Assembly: GCA_040371205.1 (NCBI GenBank)
Contig: AP031382.1
Span: 1,237,562-1,301,561 of the forward strand
Origin: Rhodanobacter sp.
GTDB lineage: Bacteria > Pseudomonadota > Gammaproteobacteria > Xanthomonadales > Rhodanobacteraceae
DNA: 64,000 nt
Direction of reading: 5' to 3'
In this document: one piece after another, positions 1-7,943 of the stretch
Layout of the letters: every line of letters begins with the position of its first letter
How positions within the stretch are numbered: the first letter of the stretch is position 1
Notes under the pieces: model-generated
What the model was told of the DNA's origin: nothing
What the model saw: only the letters and a program-made list of their open reading frames with translations
Database searches by the model: none
Program-made: the position numbers and the translations under genes

Positions 1-491
1 GTGTGCCGAACCGGCTCGCGCTGGAGGAGCGCTACGCCGGCATGTTGGCCGCGCCCGGCACGGCGCAGGCGCCGTTCTGCCTGCTGCTGCTGGACATCGA
101 CCACTTCAAGAGCGTCAACGACCGCTTCGGGCACGACTGCGGCGACAAGGCGCTGAAGGCGTTGACGCGCCGCGTGCGCGGCGTGCTGCGCGGCGGGGAC
201 ATGGTCGGCCGGCTGGGCGGCGAGGAGTTCATCGTGCTGGCGCCGGACATGCACTGGGGCGCCGGCCAGGCGCTGGCCGAACGCATCCGTGCGGCGGTGG
301 CAGGCACGCCGGTGCCGATCGACGGCTACGAGCTGCCGCTCACCGTGTCGGTGGGTGTAGCCGAGGCCGAGCCGCACGAGCGCGACATGTCCACCACGTT
401 GCGGCGCGCCGACAAGGCGCTCTATGTCGCCAAGCACGGCGGCCGCAACCGCGTGGAAGTGGCGCCGCGCTATGACGGCGGCCTGGCCTGA
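1..491 (+). CDS. Diguanylate cyclase (GGDEF domain), 3' part only
   Basis: This is the C-terminal part of a GGDEF domain, which makes c-di-GMP from two GTP. The first codons read (V)PNRLALEERY, the usual entry of the domain (TG-PNR), so the gene starts upstream of the window; the GTG at position 3 is not a credible start. LLDIDHFKSVNDRFGH (nucleotide and metal binding) and GGEEF (the signature loop, intact, so catalysis is expected) are present, as is the late KALYVAKHGGRNRV segment. There is no EAL domain after it. The sensory part is unseen, so its input is unknown. It ends 46 bases before the leader peptide of the next gene. Confidence 0.9.
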   Translation, partial: VPNRLALEERYAGMLAAPGTAQAPFCLLLLDIDHFKSVNDRFGHDCGDKALKALTRRVRGVLRGGDMVGRLGGEEFIVLAPDMHWGAGQALAERIRAAVAGTPVPIDGYELPLTVSVGVAEAEPHERDMSTTLRRADKALYVAKHGGRNRVEVAPRYDGGLA

Positions 492-537
492 GATAGGTCC
501 AGCGGTTATTTGCAGCGCACGGAACGAAGTGCTATTG

Positions 538-627
538 ATGGACGCCATGACCCACACCGCCCGCCAGTACTTTTGGTTTTATGGCTATCCGAAGCCGCTG
601 GCGGAGGCATGGGTGCGATCGTCCTGA
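538..627 (+). CDS. Aromatic leader peptide of the DAHP synthase gene
   Basis: This 29-codon ORF contains the run QYFWFYGY: codons Tyr 568-570, Phe 571-573, Trp 574-576, Phe 577-579, Tyr 580-582 and Tyr 586-588. A later Trp lies near the end, and the stop is TGA at 625-627. GGAACGAAG lies about 10 bases before the ATG as a possible ribosome site; a second ATG at 547 is in frame. An ORF so rich in all three aromatic residues, placed just before an intrinsic terminator and a gene for the first step of aromatic synthesis, is the hallmark of ribosome-mediated attenuation. The peptide itself probably has no function. The role is inferred from composition and context. Confidence 0.8.
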   Translation: MDAMTHTARQYFWFYGYPKPLAEAWVRSS

Positions 628-662
628 CGAAACACTGAAACCCCATCCCGAAAGCCGCCAGC
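597..662 (+). promoter_or_regulatory. Predicted antiterminator of the aroG attenuator
   Basis: GCTGGCGG at 597-604 is exactly complementary to CCGCCAGC at 655-662 (8 pairs). The second arm overlaps the 5' arm of the terminator at 651-659, so the two structures exclude each other. A ribosome stalled at the Tyr-Phe-Trp codons (568-582) would leave 597-604 free and allow read-through. One that reaches the stop at 625 would cover it and let the terminator form. Pairing was read by eye; no energies were computed. Confidence 0.65.
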
Positions 663-683
663 CACCCGCAAGGCGGCTTTTTT
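651..683 (+). terminator. Attenuator terminator before aroG
   Basis: AAAGCCGCC (651-659) pairs perfectly with GGCGGCTTT (672-680) across a 12-base loop, and the T run extends through 683. It lies between the leader peptide stop (627) and the aroG start (716), so it can only control aroG. The 5' arm sequence AAAGCCGCC occurs again at 707-715, overlapping the aroG ribosome site. Confidence 0.85.
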
Positions 684-715
684 CATGGCCGCCGACCCGC
701 CCGAGGAAAGCCGCC

Positions 716-1795
716 ATGTCCCACGCTGCCACCGACGACCTGCGCATCCGCAGCATCCATCCGCTCGCCACGCCCGCCGAGGTGATGGACGAGTACCCCG
801 CCACCGACGCCGTGCTGGACACCGTAGGCAACGCGCGCACGGCCTTGCACCGCATCCTGGCCGGCGCCGACGACCGCCTCGCGGTGGTGATCGGGCCGTG
901 CTCCATCCACGATCCGCGCGCGGCGCTGGACTACGCACGGCGATTGGCGGAGCAACGCGCTCGCCTCGGCGGCGAGCTGGAGATCGTGATGCGCGTGTAC
1001 TTCGAGAAGCCGCGCACCACGGTGGGCTGGAAGGGGCTGATCAACGATCCCGATCTCGACGGCAGTTTCCGCATCAACAAGGGCCTGCGCGTGGCGCGCC
1101 AACTGCTGTGCGACATCAATGCGCTGGGCATGCCGGCGGGTTGCGAGTTCCTGGACATCATTTCGCCGCAGTACCTCGCCGACCTGGTGGCCTGGGGCGC
1201 GATCGGCGCACGTACTACCGAGAGCCAGATCCATCGCGAGATGGCCTCGGGGCTGTCGTGCCCGGTAGGCTTCAAGAACGGCACCGACGGCAACGTGAAG
1301 GTGGCGGTGGACGCGGTGCAGGCGGCGTCGCATCCGCACCATTTCCTCGCCGTGACCAAGCAAGGGCAGGCCGCCATCGCCGCCACCCGCGGCAACCGCG
1401 ACTGCCATGTGATCCTGCGTGGCGGCAAGCTGCCGAACTACGACGCGGCGAGCGTGGAGTCGACCTGTGCCGCCATCGGCAAGGCCGGCTTGCCGGCGCG
1501 CGTGATGGTCGACGCCAGCCACGCCAACAGCGGCAAGAATCCCGAAAACCAGCCGCGGGTGATCGCCGACATCGCGGCGCAGATCGAGGCTGGCGAGCAC
1601 CGCATCGTGGGCGCGATGGTGGAAAGCCATCTCGTCGCGGGGCGCCAGGAGCTGGTGGACGGCCAGACGCTGACCTACGGCCAGAGCATCACCGACGGTT
1701 GCCTCGGCTGGGACGACTCGCTGCGCGTGCTGGAGCGGCTGGCCGCCGCGGTGCGGCGCCGGCGCGGGACGGCGAAGGACGAACTGGCGGCGTGA
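716..1795 (+). CDS. aroG: 3-deoxy-7-phosphoheptulonate (DAHP) synthase, class I
   Basis: It condenses phosphoenolpyruvate and erythrose 4-phosphate, the first step of the shikimate pathway. The protein has 359 residues, close to the E. coli AroF/G/H length (about 350). GPCSIHD (residues 60-66), the substrate-binding KPRTTVGWKG (98-107) and VDASHANSGKNP near the C-terminus are intact. The ATG at 716 was chosen because GAGGAAAG lies 5 bases upstream and the protein then starts like the family; the open frame extends upstream without a start context. Expression is probably set by the attenuator at 538-683, which senses Tyr, Phe and Trp charging together. Which aromatic acid inhibits the enzyme cannot be read from the sequence, so the symbol marks the family rather than the isozyme. 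Confidence 0.93.
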   Translation: MSHAATDDLRIRSIHPLATPAEVMDEYPATDAVLDTVGNARTALHRILAGADDRLAVVIGPCSIHDPRAALDYARRLAEQRARLGGELEIVMRVYFEKPRTTVGWKGLINDPDLDGSFRINKGLRVARQLLCDINALGMPAGCEFLDIISPQYLADLVAWGAIGARTTESQIHREMASGLSCPVGFKNGTDGNVKVAVDAVQAASHPHHFLAVTKQGQAAIAATRGNRDCHVILRGGKLPNYDAASVESTCAAIGKAGLPARVMVDASHANSGKNPENQPRVIADIAAQIEAGEHRIVGAMVESHLVAGRQELVDGQTLTYGQSITDGCLGWDDSLRVLERLAAAVRRRRGTAKDELAA

Positions 1796-1861
1796 GGGCG
1801 GTATCCTTGGCGCCCTGTCCAGGGAGATCGCCATGCATCACCAGTCTGCGGAGTCGCGCGC

Positions 1862-2536
1862 ATGACCGCCACCGCATCGAAGCCGCGGCGGTTCCGGCTG
1901 CTGCACTTCATCCGCGGGCGGCCGCGGCTGAGCATCTGCACGGTGGTGTTCGCGCTGACTACCGCGGTGCTGCTCATGATGCGCATGCGCATGGCATCGG
2001 CGGTGCTGCTGGGCTTCGATCTCGGCGCGCTGCTGTACCTCATAACGCTGGCGCGGATGTTCTCGCGTTCCGGCTGCGAGCACATCGGTCGTCAGGCCAA
2101 GCTGCAGGACACCGGGCGGCGCGCCACGCTGGCGGTGGCGGTGATTGTCTCGCTGGTGGTGCTGGTGGCGCTGACCACCGAGCTGCACGCAGGCAAGGCC
2201 GGCGGTGCCTCGGCGGTGGGCCTCGCCGCGCTCAGCGTGGTGCTGTCGTGGCTGTTCATGAACACCACCTTCGCGCTGCACTATGCGCACGGCTACTACG
2301 GCGACGACGGCCACCTGCAAGGCGGCCTGGATTTCCCCTCCACGCCCAAGCCGGACTACTGGGATTTCGTGTACTACTCGTTCGTGATCGGCATGTGCTT
2401 CCAGGTCTCGGACGTATCCGTGCGCAGCCGTCCGATGCGCCGGCTCACGCTGTTGCACAGCGTGGTGGCGTTCTTCTTCAACGTGTTCATCCTGGCGATC
2501 AGCGTGAGCGTTGTGGGCAGCCTCGGCGGCGGCTGA
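1862..2536 (+). CDS. DUF1345 family inner-membrane protein
   Basis: The 224-residue protein has a basic N-terminus followed by about five hydrophobic segments (roughly residues 23-45, 48-66, 85-107, 117-140 and 195-218). The conserved DYWDFVYYSFVIGMCFQVSD segment of DUF1345 lies before the last helix. The family is widespread in proteobacteria but has no established function. It follows aroG by 66 bases with no terminator seen, so co-transcription is possible. It is convergent with yajQ, 9 bases apart. Confidence 0.85.
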   Translation: MTATASKPRRFRLLHFIRGRPRLSICTVVFALTTAVLLMMRMRMASAVLLGFDLGALLYLITLARMFSRSGCEHIGRQAKLQDTGRRATLAVAVIVSLVVLVALTTELHAGKAGGASAVGLAALSVVLSWLFMNTTFALHYAHGYYGDDGHLQGGLDFPSTPKPDYWDFVYYSFVIGMCFQVSDVSVRSRPMRRLTLLHSVVAFFFNVFILAISVSVVGSLGGG

Positions 2537-2545
2537 GCCGGCGCC

Positions 2546-3028
2546 TCAGTCGCGCAGGTTGTCGAACTGCAGCGGCAGCTCCACGTCGGCCTTGCGCAGC
2601 ACCGCCATCGCGTCCTGCAGGTCGTCGCGCTTCTTGCCGGTGACGCGCAGCTTGTCGCCGTTGATCTGCGCCTCGACCTTGAGCTTGGCTTCCTTCAGCG
2701 CGGCCACCAGCTTCTTCGCCACCGGCTGCTCGATGCCCTGCTTCACGGTGATCTTCTGGCGCGCGCCGGCGAGGTTGGTCTCCACCTCGCCGATGTCCAG
2801 CGCGCGGATGTCGATCTTCCGCGTGACGAGCCGGCCGCGCAGGATGTCCAGCATCTGCTGCAGCTGGAAATCGCTGGGCGCGGTGAGCAGGATCTCGGAC
2901 TTCTCCAGCGCGAACTTCGCGTCCGAACCCTTGAAGTCGAAGCGGTTCGCCAGCTCGCGGTTGGCCTGGTCCACGGCATTGGTGAGTTCGTGCTTGTCGA
3001 CTTCGGAGATCACGTCGAAGGAGGGCAT
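2546..3028 (-). CDS. yajQ: YajQ family nucleotide-binding protein
   Basis: The 160-residue protein begins MPSFDVISEVDKHELTNAVD and ends LPLQFDNLRD, both diagnostic of the YajQ (DUF520) family of two ferredoxin-like domains. In Xanthomonas a member of this family binds c-di-GMP and acts with a transcription factor; binding here is inferred from the family. The ATG at 3028 gives the standard family length. The reading frame continues far upstream only because of high GC content. A partial GGDEF protein at the start of the window offers a loose c-di-GMP context but no operon link. Confidence 0.93.
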   Translation of the reverse strand: MPSFDVISEVDKHELTNAVDQANRELANRFDFKGSDAKFALEKSEILLTAPSDFQLQQMLDILRGRLVTRKIDIRALDIGEVETNLAGARQKITVKQGIEQPVAKKLVAALKEAKLKVEAQINGDKLRVTGKKRDDLQDAMAVLRKADVELPLQFDNLRD

Positions 3029-3068
3029 GGCGGCGGCTCGCGGATGGGAAGGCGCAAAGTGTACGCGA

Positions 3069-3077
3069 TGCGATAAT
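3069..3077 (+). promoter_or_regulatory. Extended -10 promoter of the flavoprotein gene
   Basis: TGC followed by GATAAT fits an extended -10 element. A start near 3084 would give a 5' leader of about 23 bases to the GTG at 3107. No good -35 element is seen. Confidence 0.5.
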
Positions 3078-3106
3078 GCGTGCCTTGCATGGCGGGAGCG
3101 GGCTTG

Positions 3107-4285
3107 GTGAAAACGGATGTGCTGATCGTCGGCGCCGGCGCCGCGGGGCTGATGTGCGCGATCACCGCCGGGCAGCGCGGCCGCCGCGTGCTGGTGGTGG
3201 ACCACGCCAACCGCGTCGGCAAGAAGATCCTGATGTCCGGCGGCGGCCGCTGCAACTTCACCAACACCGGCGCATTGCCGGCCAACTACCTCAGCGCCAA
3301 CCCGCACTTCGCCAAGTCCGCGCTGGCGCGCTACACGCCGGCGGACTTCATCGCGCTGGTGGAGAAGCACGGCATCGCCTACCACGAGAAGGAACTCGGG
3401 CAACTGTTCTGCGACGACTCGTCCAAGCAGATCGTGCGCCTGCTGCTGGACGAATGCGCCGCGGCCGGCGTGCGCATCGAGACGAGCTGCGGCGTCGAGC
3501 GTGTGCGCCGGACGGACGAAGGCTTCGCCGTGCTCACCGCGCGCGGCGAGCTGCATGCGGAGTCGCTGGTGGTGGCGACCGGCGGCCTTTCCATTCCCAG
3601 CATGGGCGCCACCGGTTTCGGCTACGAGCTGGCGCGCCAGTTCGGCCATGCCGTATTGCCCGTGCGCGCCGCGCTGGTGCCGCTGACCCTGAGCGGCAAG
3701 CACCAGGAGCATTACGCCGACCTCGCCGGCGTGGCGCTGCCGCAGGCCGAGGCGCGCGTGGGCAAGCGTGCGTTCCGCGCGGGCCTGCTGTTCACCCATC
3801 GCGGCCTGAGCGGGCCGGCCATCCTGCAGATTTCCTCGTACTGGCAGCCGGGCGACGACCTGCGGCTCGACCTCGCGCCCGATGCCGAGCTGGGCGATTG
3901 GCTGGTGGCGCAGCGCGTCGCGCGTCCGGCCGCGGAGCTGAAGAATGTGCTCGCCGAGGCTTTGCCGAAGCGCCTTGCGCAACGCCTGTGCGAACGGGTC
4001 TTCGAAAGCCGCCCGATGCGCCAGTACCGCGACAACGAACTGCGCGAGATAGGCCGCCAGCTGCACGACTGGCCGATCACCGCCAGCGGCACCGAAGGCT
4101 ACCGCACCGCCGAAGTGACGCTGGGCGGCGTGGATACCGACGTGCTTTCCTCCAGCACCTTGCAGTCGAAGCTAGTGCCCGGACTGTATTTCATCGGCGA
4201 GGTGGTGGACGTCACCGGCTGGCTGGGCGGCTACAACTTCCAGTGGGCCTGGGCTTCCGGCCATGCGGCGGGCGAGGTGGCGTGA
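3107..4285 (+). CDS. HI0933/BaiN-type FAD-dependent oxidoreductase
   Basis: The 392-residue flavoprotein opens with a Rossmann motif, VLIVGAGAAGL (Gly 9, 11 and 14). It carries the family signature GKKILMSGGGRCNFTN and the C-terminal FIGEVVDVTGWLGGYNFQWA, which closes the FAD site. These mark the HI0933-like/BaiN group of putative NAD(P)/FAD oxidoreductases; the physiological substrate is not known. GTG at 3107 was chosen because GGGAG lies 8 bases upstream; ATG at 3089 is in frame but lacks a ribosome site. Confidence 0.88.
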   Translation: MKTDVLIVGAGAAGLMCAITAGQRGRRVLVVDHANRVGKKILMSGGGRCNFTNTGALPANYLSANPHFAKSALARYTPADFIALVEKHGIAYHEKELGQLFCDDSSKQIVRLLLDECAAAGVRIETSCGVERVRRTDEGFAVLTARGELHAESLVVATGGLSIPSMGATGFGYELARQFGHAVLPVRAALVPLTLSGKHQEHYADLAGVALPQAEARVGKRAFRAGLLFTHRGLSGPAILQISSYWQPGDDLRLDLAPDAELGDWLVAQRVARPAAELKNVLAEALPKRLAQRLCERVFESRPMRQYRDNELREIGRQLHDWPITASGTEGYRTAEVTLGGVDTDVLSSSTLQSKLVPGLYFIGEVVDVTGWLGGYNFQWAWASGHAAGEVA

Positions 4286-4358
4286 AGCCACGGCTTCGCG
4301 TGCGCTGAACGCTCGGCGTGTTTCACTGATGGATCGAATCCACTTTGGAGTGCAATAC

Positions 4359-5246
4359 ATGAAAGTCGGTTTCCTTGGCCTGGGCGCGATGGGCGCCGCG
4401 ATGGCAACGAACCTGCTCAAGGCCGGCCATGCGGTGACGGTGTGGAATCGCTCGCCCGAGGCTACGCAGCCGCTGGCCGCACTGGGCGCCGCGGTGGCGT
4501 CGACGCCGGCCGAGGCGGCACGCGGCGACGCCGTGCTCACCATGCTGGCGAACGACGAGGCGGTGCGCGGCGTGATCCTCGGCGGCGGCGTGCTCGACGC
4601 ACTGGCGCCCGGCGCGGTGCATGCGAACCACGCCACGATTTCGGTGAAGCTGGCGAAGGAGCTGGCGCAGGCGCATGCGGCGCGCGGCGTGGGTTATGTC
4701 GCCGCGCCGGTGTTCGGCCGGCCGGACGTGGCCGCCGCCGGCCGGCTCAACATCCTCGCCGCGGGCGAGGCGCAGGCGGTCGAGCGCGTGCGTCCGTTGC
4801 TGGAGGCGATGGGCAGCCGCGTGTGGCCGCTGGGCGAGGCGCCGGAGCGCGCCAACGTGGCGAAGATCGCCGGCAATTTCATGCTGGCCGCGGCGATCGA
4901 GAGCATGGCCGAGGCCTCCGCGCTGGTGCGCGCGCACGGCATCGGCGCGGCCGATTTCCTCGACGTGATGACCGGCACGCTGTTCGCCGCGCCGGCCTAC
5001 CAGGGCTATGCGAAGCTGATCGCCGAGCAGCGTTTCAAGCCCGCGGGTTTCGCGCTGCCGCTGGGCTACAAGGACGTGCGGCTGGCGCAGGAGGCCGGCG
5101 AGGCGGCGCGCGTGCCGTTGCCGTTCGCCGGCGTGCTGCGCGACAGCCTGCTGGAGGCGCTGGCCGCGGGCGACGAGGATGTGGACTGGTCGGTGCTGTC
5201 GCAAGTGGCGGCGCGGCGCGCGCGCCTCGACCAGCGCGGCGGCTAG
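4359..5246 (+). CDS. NAD(P)-dependent beta-hydroxyacid dehydrogenase (HIBADH family)
   Basis: The 295-residue protein begins [20 protein letters not shown], with the dinucleotide motif GLGAMG at residues 7-12. It has the family Lys/Asn region AKIAGNFML and the all-alpha C-terminal domain typical of 3-hydroxyisobutyrate and related beta-hydroxyacid dehydrogenases. The substrate (3-hydroxyisobutyrate, tartronate semialdehyde or another semialdehyde) cannot be assigned, and no pathway partners are next to it. TTGGAG lies 8 bases before the ATG. Its stop TAG (5244-5246) interlocks with the stop of the opposite-strand gene in the palindrome CTAG at 5243-5246. Confidence 0.88.
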   Translation: MKVGFLGLGAMGAAMATNLLKAGHAVTVWNRSPEATQPLAALGAAVASTPAEAARGDAVLTMLANDEAVRGVILGGGVLDALAPGAVHANHATISVKLAKELAQAHAARGVGYVAAPVFGRPDVAAAGRLNILAAGEAQAVERVRPLLEAMGSRVWPLGEAPERANVAKIAGNFMLAAAIESMAEASALVRAHGIGAADFLDVMTGTLFAAPAYQGYAKLIAEQRFKPAGFALPLGYKDVRLAQEAGEAARVPLPFAGVLRDSLLEALAAGDEDVDWSVLSQVAARRARLDQRGG

Positions 5247-5707
5247 CGCAGGCCCGCCAGCCAGCGGTCCAGCTGGTTCGCGAACGCCTGCTTGTCGCGC
5301 GCGTGGAACGGCGCGTGGCCGCCGGTGTCGACGCCGGCGCCGCGCAGTTCGTCCATGAAGTTGCGCATGCTCAGGCGCTGGGCAATGGTGTCGGGCGTGT
5401 GCAGCGTGCCGCGCGGGTCCAGCGCGAGCGCGCCTTTTTCGATCACCATCGCGGCCAGCGGGATGTCCTGCGTGACGACGAGGTCGCCTGCATTGGTACG
5501 GCGCGCGATCTCGTGGTCGGCCACGTCGAAGCCGCCCGGCACCTGTATCGCACGCACGAAGCGCGAGGGCGGCGTGCGCAGGTACTGGTTCGCCACCAGG
5601 GTCACCATCACCTGGGTGCGTTCGGCGGCGCGGAACAGGATCTCCTTGATCGGCACTGGGCAAGCGTCGGCGTCGACCAGGATCTTGGGAGTTCGATCCT
5701 CCGGCAT
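5243..5707 (-). CDS. UPF0178 (YaiI/YqxD) family protein
   Basis: The 154-residue protein contains [55 protein letters not shown] and [10 protein letters not shown]. These match the E. coli YaiI family, which has a PIN/NYN-like fold with acidic residues; no function is proven. The ATG at 5707 gives the usual family length. An alternative in-frame ATG at 5827 overlaps the phzF-like stop as ATGA, but would add 40 low-complexity residues encoded by a run of hairpins (5692-5805), so I reject it as the main start. Confidence 0.88.
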   Translation of the reverse strand: MPEDRTPKILVDADACPVPIKEILFRAAERTQVMVTLVANQYLRTPPSRFVRAIQVPGGFDVADHEIARRTNAGDLVVTQDIPLAAMVIEKGALALDPRGTLHTPDTIAQRLSMRNFMDELRGAGVDTGGHAPFHARDKQAFANQLDRWLAGLR

Positions 5708-5805
5708 CCTGCCTTCGGATCGAATCGACGCATCCGGTGCATGCCCGGATGCGTCTCCGTCCGTCGGCGCGGACGCGCCGCCGGACGAGGAACCCTCCGT
5801 GGTTC
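5692..5805. repeat. Cluster of four inverted repeats between the phzF-like and UPF0178 genes
   Basis: Four hairpins follow each other. TTCGATCC (5692-5699) pairs with GGATCGAA (5717-5724). GACGCATCCGG (5727-5737) pairs with CCGGATGCGTC (5745-5755) over a 7-base loop. CGGCGCG (5765-5771) pairs with CGCGCCG (5774-5780). GAACC (5790-5794) pairs with GGTTC (5801-5805). This is far denser than the surroundings and may be a REP-like or mRNA-stabilising element. Confidence 0.6.
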
Positions 5806-5823
5806 GAACGGGCGACTTGCCGC

Positions 5824-6705
5824 TCATGCCGTGTTCCAGTGCAGCGCGCCGTCGACGATGGTGTGGGTGCGGCCGCCGACCCACACCGCGCCGTCGGCGA
5901 TGCGCACGACGAGCTGGGCGTCGTGGCCGATCTCGCGGCCCTGGCTCACCACGTAGCCGGCGGCCAGCGGGCCGCGCGGTTCGGCCTGCGCGATGTACGC
6001 GGCGATCAGGCCGTTGGCGGCGCCGGAGGCGGGGTCCTCGACGATGCCCACGCCGGCGGGGAAGGCGCGCACCACCAGTTGGTAGTCGGGGTGTGCGCTG
6101 CGCGCGAACGCGCACAGACCCATGCTGTCACTGGCGTGGGCCAGCGTGCCGATCGCGCTGTGGTCGGGTTGCCACGCGCGCAGCGCGGCTTCGCTTGCCA
6201 CCTCGGCCAGCCACCAGCGGCGGCCGCCGTCGACCAGCGCGGGCGGCAGCACGCCCGTGCCGATGCCGGCCAGCGCGGCGGCGAGCAGGGGGTGCGCGTC
6301 GCGGCCGGTGTCCAGCACGCGTTCGCCGGGCGACTTCAGCAGCAGATGGCGGTGCGCGCCGGCGCCTTCCACGCGCATCGGCAGCACGCCGGCGCCGCAT
6401 TCCTGCCACAGCAGCCCGTCGACCGGTTGCGCCAGGCCGCATTCCAGCGCGGCGTGCGCGCTGCCTACGCTGGGGTGGCCGGCGAACGGGATCTCCTTGT
6501 GCGGCGTGAAGATGCGCACGCGGTAGCTGGCCGCGGGATCGCTGGGCGGCAGCAGAAAGGTGGTTTCGACCAGGTTGGTCCAGCGCGCGAAGCGCTGCAT
6601 CGCCGTGCCGCTCCAGTGCGCCGCGCCGATCACCACGCCGAGGTGGTTGCCGCCGCCGTGGGTGGCGGCGAAGACATCGAGGTGCAGGTAGCGTAGCGGC
6701 GACAT
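5824..6705 (-). CDS. PhzF family isomerase-like protein
   Basis: The 293-residue protein starts [20 protein letters not shown] and has the PhzF features: GN near residue 20, the catalytic-type Glu47 in [18 protein letters not shown] after the IPFAGHP motif, and DPASGAANG in the second half. PhzF folds like diaminopimelate epimerase. Characterised members isomerise a phenazine precursor, but most chromosomal copies act on unknown substrates, and there are no phenazine genes here. It lies upstream of the UPF0178 gene on the same strand and may be co-transcribed across the hairpin cluster. Confidence 0.85.
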   Translation of the reverse strand: MSPLRYLHLDVFAATHGGGNHLGVVIGAAHWSGTAMQRFARWTNLVETTFLLPPSDPAASYRVRIFTPHKEIPFAGHPSVGSAHAALECGLAQPVDGLLWQECGAGVLPMRVEGAGAHRHLLLKSPGERVLDTGRDAHPLLAAALAGIGTGVLPPALVDGGRRWWLAEVASEAALRAWQPDHSAIGTLAHASDSMGLCAFARSAHPDYQLVVRAFPAGVGIVEDPASGAANGLIAAYIAQAEPRGPLAAGYVVSQGREIGHDAQLVVRIADGAVWVGGRTHTIVDGALHWNTA

Positions 6706-6864
6706 GGGCAAGAGGTTGGCGTAAAGCCCGGCATGATAGCGAGTGCGGGCCGCGGCGGCGCCGGCGGATCGGGCATATCGGCGGCGGCCGGCGGCATAAG
6801 CGCCGGTCGACAAGCCGCGGCGCGGCGGCCAAGATGGCGTCTTTGCGACTGCCGCGGTGCCTCC

Positions 6865-7470
6865 ATGCCGATCACCCTCATCATCCTCGCGATCACCTGC
6901 ATTGTTTCGTTCATGGCGCTCAACAACCGCAAGCTGATGGACGACCTGATCCTGTGGCCGCCCGCGATCAGCCGCCGGCACGAGTACCACCGGCTGGTCA
7001 CCTACGGCCTGGTGCACGCGGATTTCGGCCACCTGCTGTTCAACATGATCACCCTGTTTTTCTTCGGCCGCGCGATGGAGGGTTTCTACACGGCCCAGTT
7101 GGGCACGTTCGGTTTTGCTTTGTTTTACATCGGCGCGCTGGTGGTCTCGATCCTGCCCACCTATCTCAAGAACCGAGGCAATGCGGGCTACCACAGCCTC
7201 GGCGCCTCGGGCGCGGTGTCGGCGGTGCTGTTCGCCTACATCCTGCAGGCGCCATGGTCGCGCATCATCGTGTTCGTGCTGCCGATGCCGGCGATCGTCT
7301 ACGCCGTGCTCTACACCGCGTATTCGATCTACATGGACAGGCGCGGCCTGGACCGCGTCAACCACAGCGCGCACCTGTGGGGCGCGGCCTATGGCGTGCT
7401 GTTCACCGTGCTGGTGAATCCGCCGGTGCTGCCGTACTTCCTTGGCGAGTTGTCGCATCCGCGGTTCTAG
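6865..7470 (+). CDS. Rhomboid family intramembrane serine protease
   Basis: The 201-residue membrane protein has the rhomboid layout: HADFGHLLFNMITLFFFG (residues 51-68), the catalytic motif GASG with Ser115, and the partner His170 in HLWGAAYG. It has about six hydrophobic segments. Rhomboids cleave membrane proteins within the bilayer; the substrate is unknown. The ATG at 6865 starts directly before the first membrane segment (PITLIILAITCIV); the frame upstream is Ala/Gly-rich and unlike protein. A second rhomboid lies at 49437. Confidence 0.88.
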   Translation: MPITLIILAITCIVSFMALNNRKLMDDLILWPPAISRRHEYHRLVTYGLVHADFGHLLFNMITLFFFGRAMEGFYTAQLGTFGFALFYIGALVVSILPTYLKNRGNAGYHSLGASGAVSAVLFAYILQAPWSRIIVFVLPMPAIVYAVLYTAYSIYMDRRGLDRVNHSAHLWGAAYGVLFTVLVNPPVLPYFLGELSHPRF

Positions 7471-7535
7471 CATCAGCGCCGGTTCAAGCGCGCGGGCGCA
7501 GGCTGATGCCATCGTCTCGTCACGGGGGCTGAGCC

Positions 7536-7919
7536 ATGAAACGCCTGGTTTGCGGTTTCGTTCTGGTCGCGCTGGCCGCGTCGCTGTCGGGTTGCTATTA
7601 CCAGCCGAGCTACGGTTACGTGCGTGCCACGCCTTATGCCGGTCCGGCCTATTACGGCACCACCACCGTCTACAACGACGGCTACTACGCGACGCCGGGC
7701 TGGTACGGCTATGGCGACGGCTGGTATGGCGGTTACGGCTATGGCTGCTGCTATGCGCCGGGCTGGACCGTCGGCGGTGTGTGGTACGGCCATCGGGATT
7801 ACCGCCACTACCACGGCTGTTATCGCGGTGGCGACTACATGCGGGGCCATGCTCCTGCTCACCCCGCCGGTGGCGGGCACGGTCGCTGGGGCGGTCGCGC
7901 CTACGGCGACCATCATTGA
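7536..7919 (+). CDS. Small Gly/Tyr-rich lipoprotein
   Basis: The 127-residue protein has a lipoprotein signal peptide with lipobox LSGC (Cys about residue 20). The mature part is dominated by Tyr, Gly and His (YGYGDGWYGGYGYG). The low-complexity aromatic pattern suggests a surface or envelope structural peptide, but I recognise no family with known function. It stands 65 bases after the rhomboid gene and 24 bases before the next lipoprotein gene. Confidence 0.75.
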   Translation: MKRLVCGFVLVALAASLSGCYYQPSYGYVRATPYAGPAYYGTTTVYNDGYYATPGWYGYGDGWYGGYGYGCCYAPGWTVGGVWYGHRDYRHYHGCYRGGDYMRGHAPAHPAGGGHGRWGGRAYGDHH

Positions 7920-7943
7920 CGATCGTTGCGGCATGATGGCGGG

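Noticed and set aside
683-1834. Long minus-strand open frame opposite aroG
   Set aside because: It mirrors aroG codons, has His/Arg/Gly-rich content without motifs, and no ribosome site. It is a typical GC-rich shadow frame.
5708-5827. Extension of the UPF0178 protein to the ATG at 5827
   Set aside because: The added 40 residues are low-complexity Ser/Gly/Asp encoded by hairpins, and the family starts at the ATG at 5707. Kept only as an alternative.
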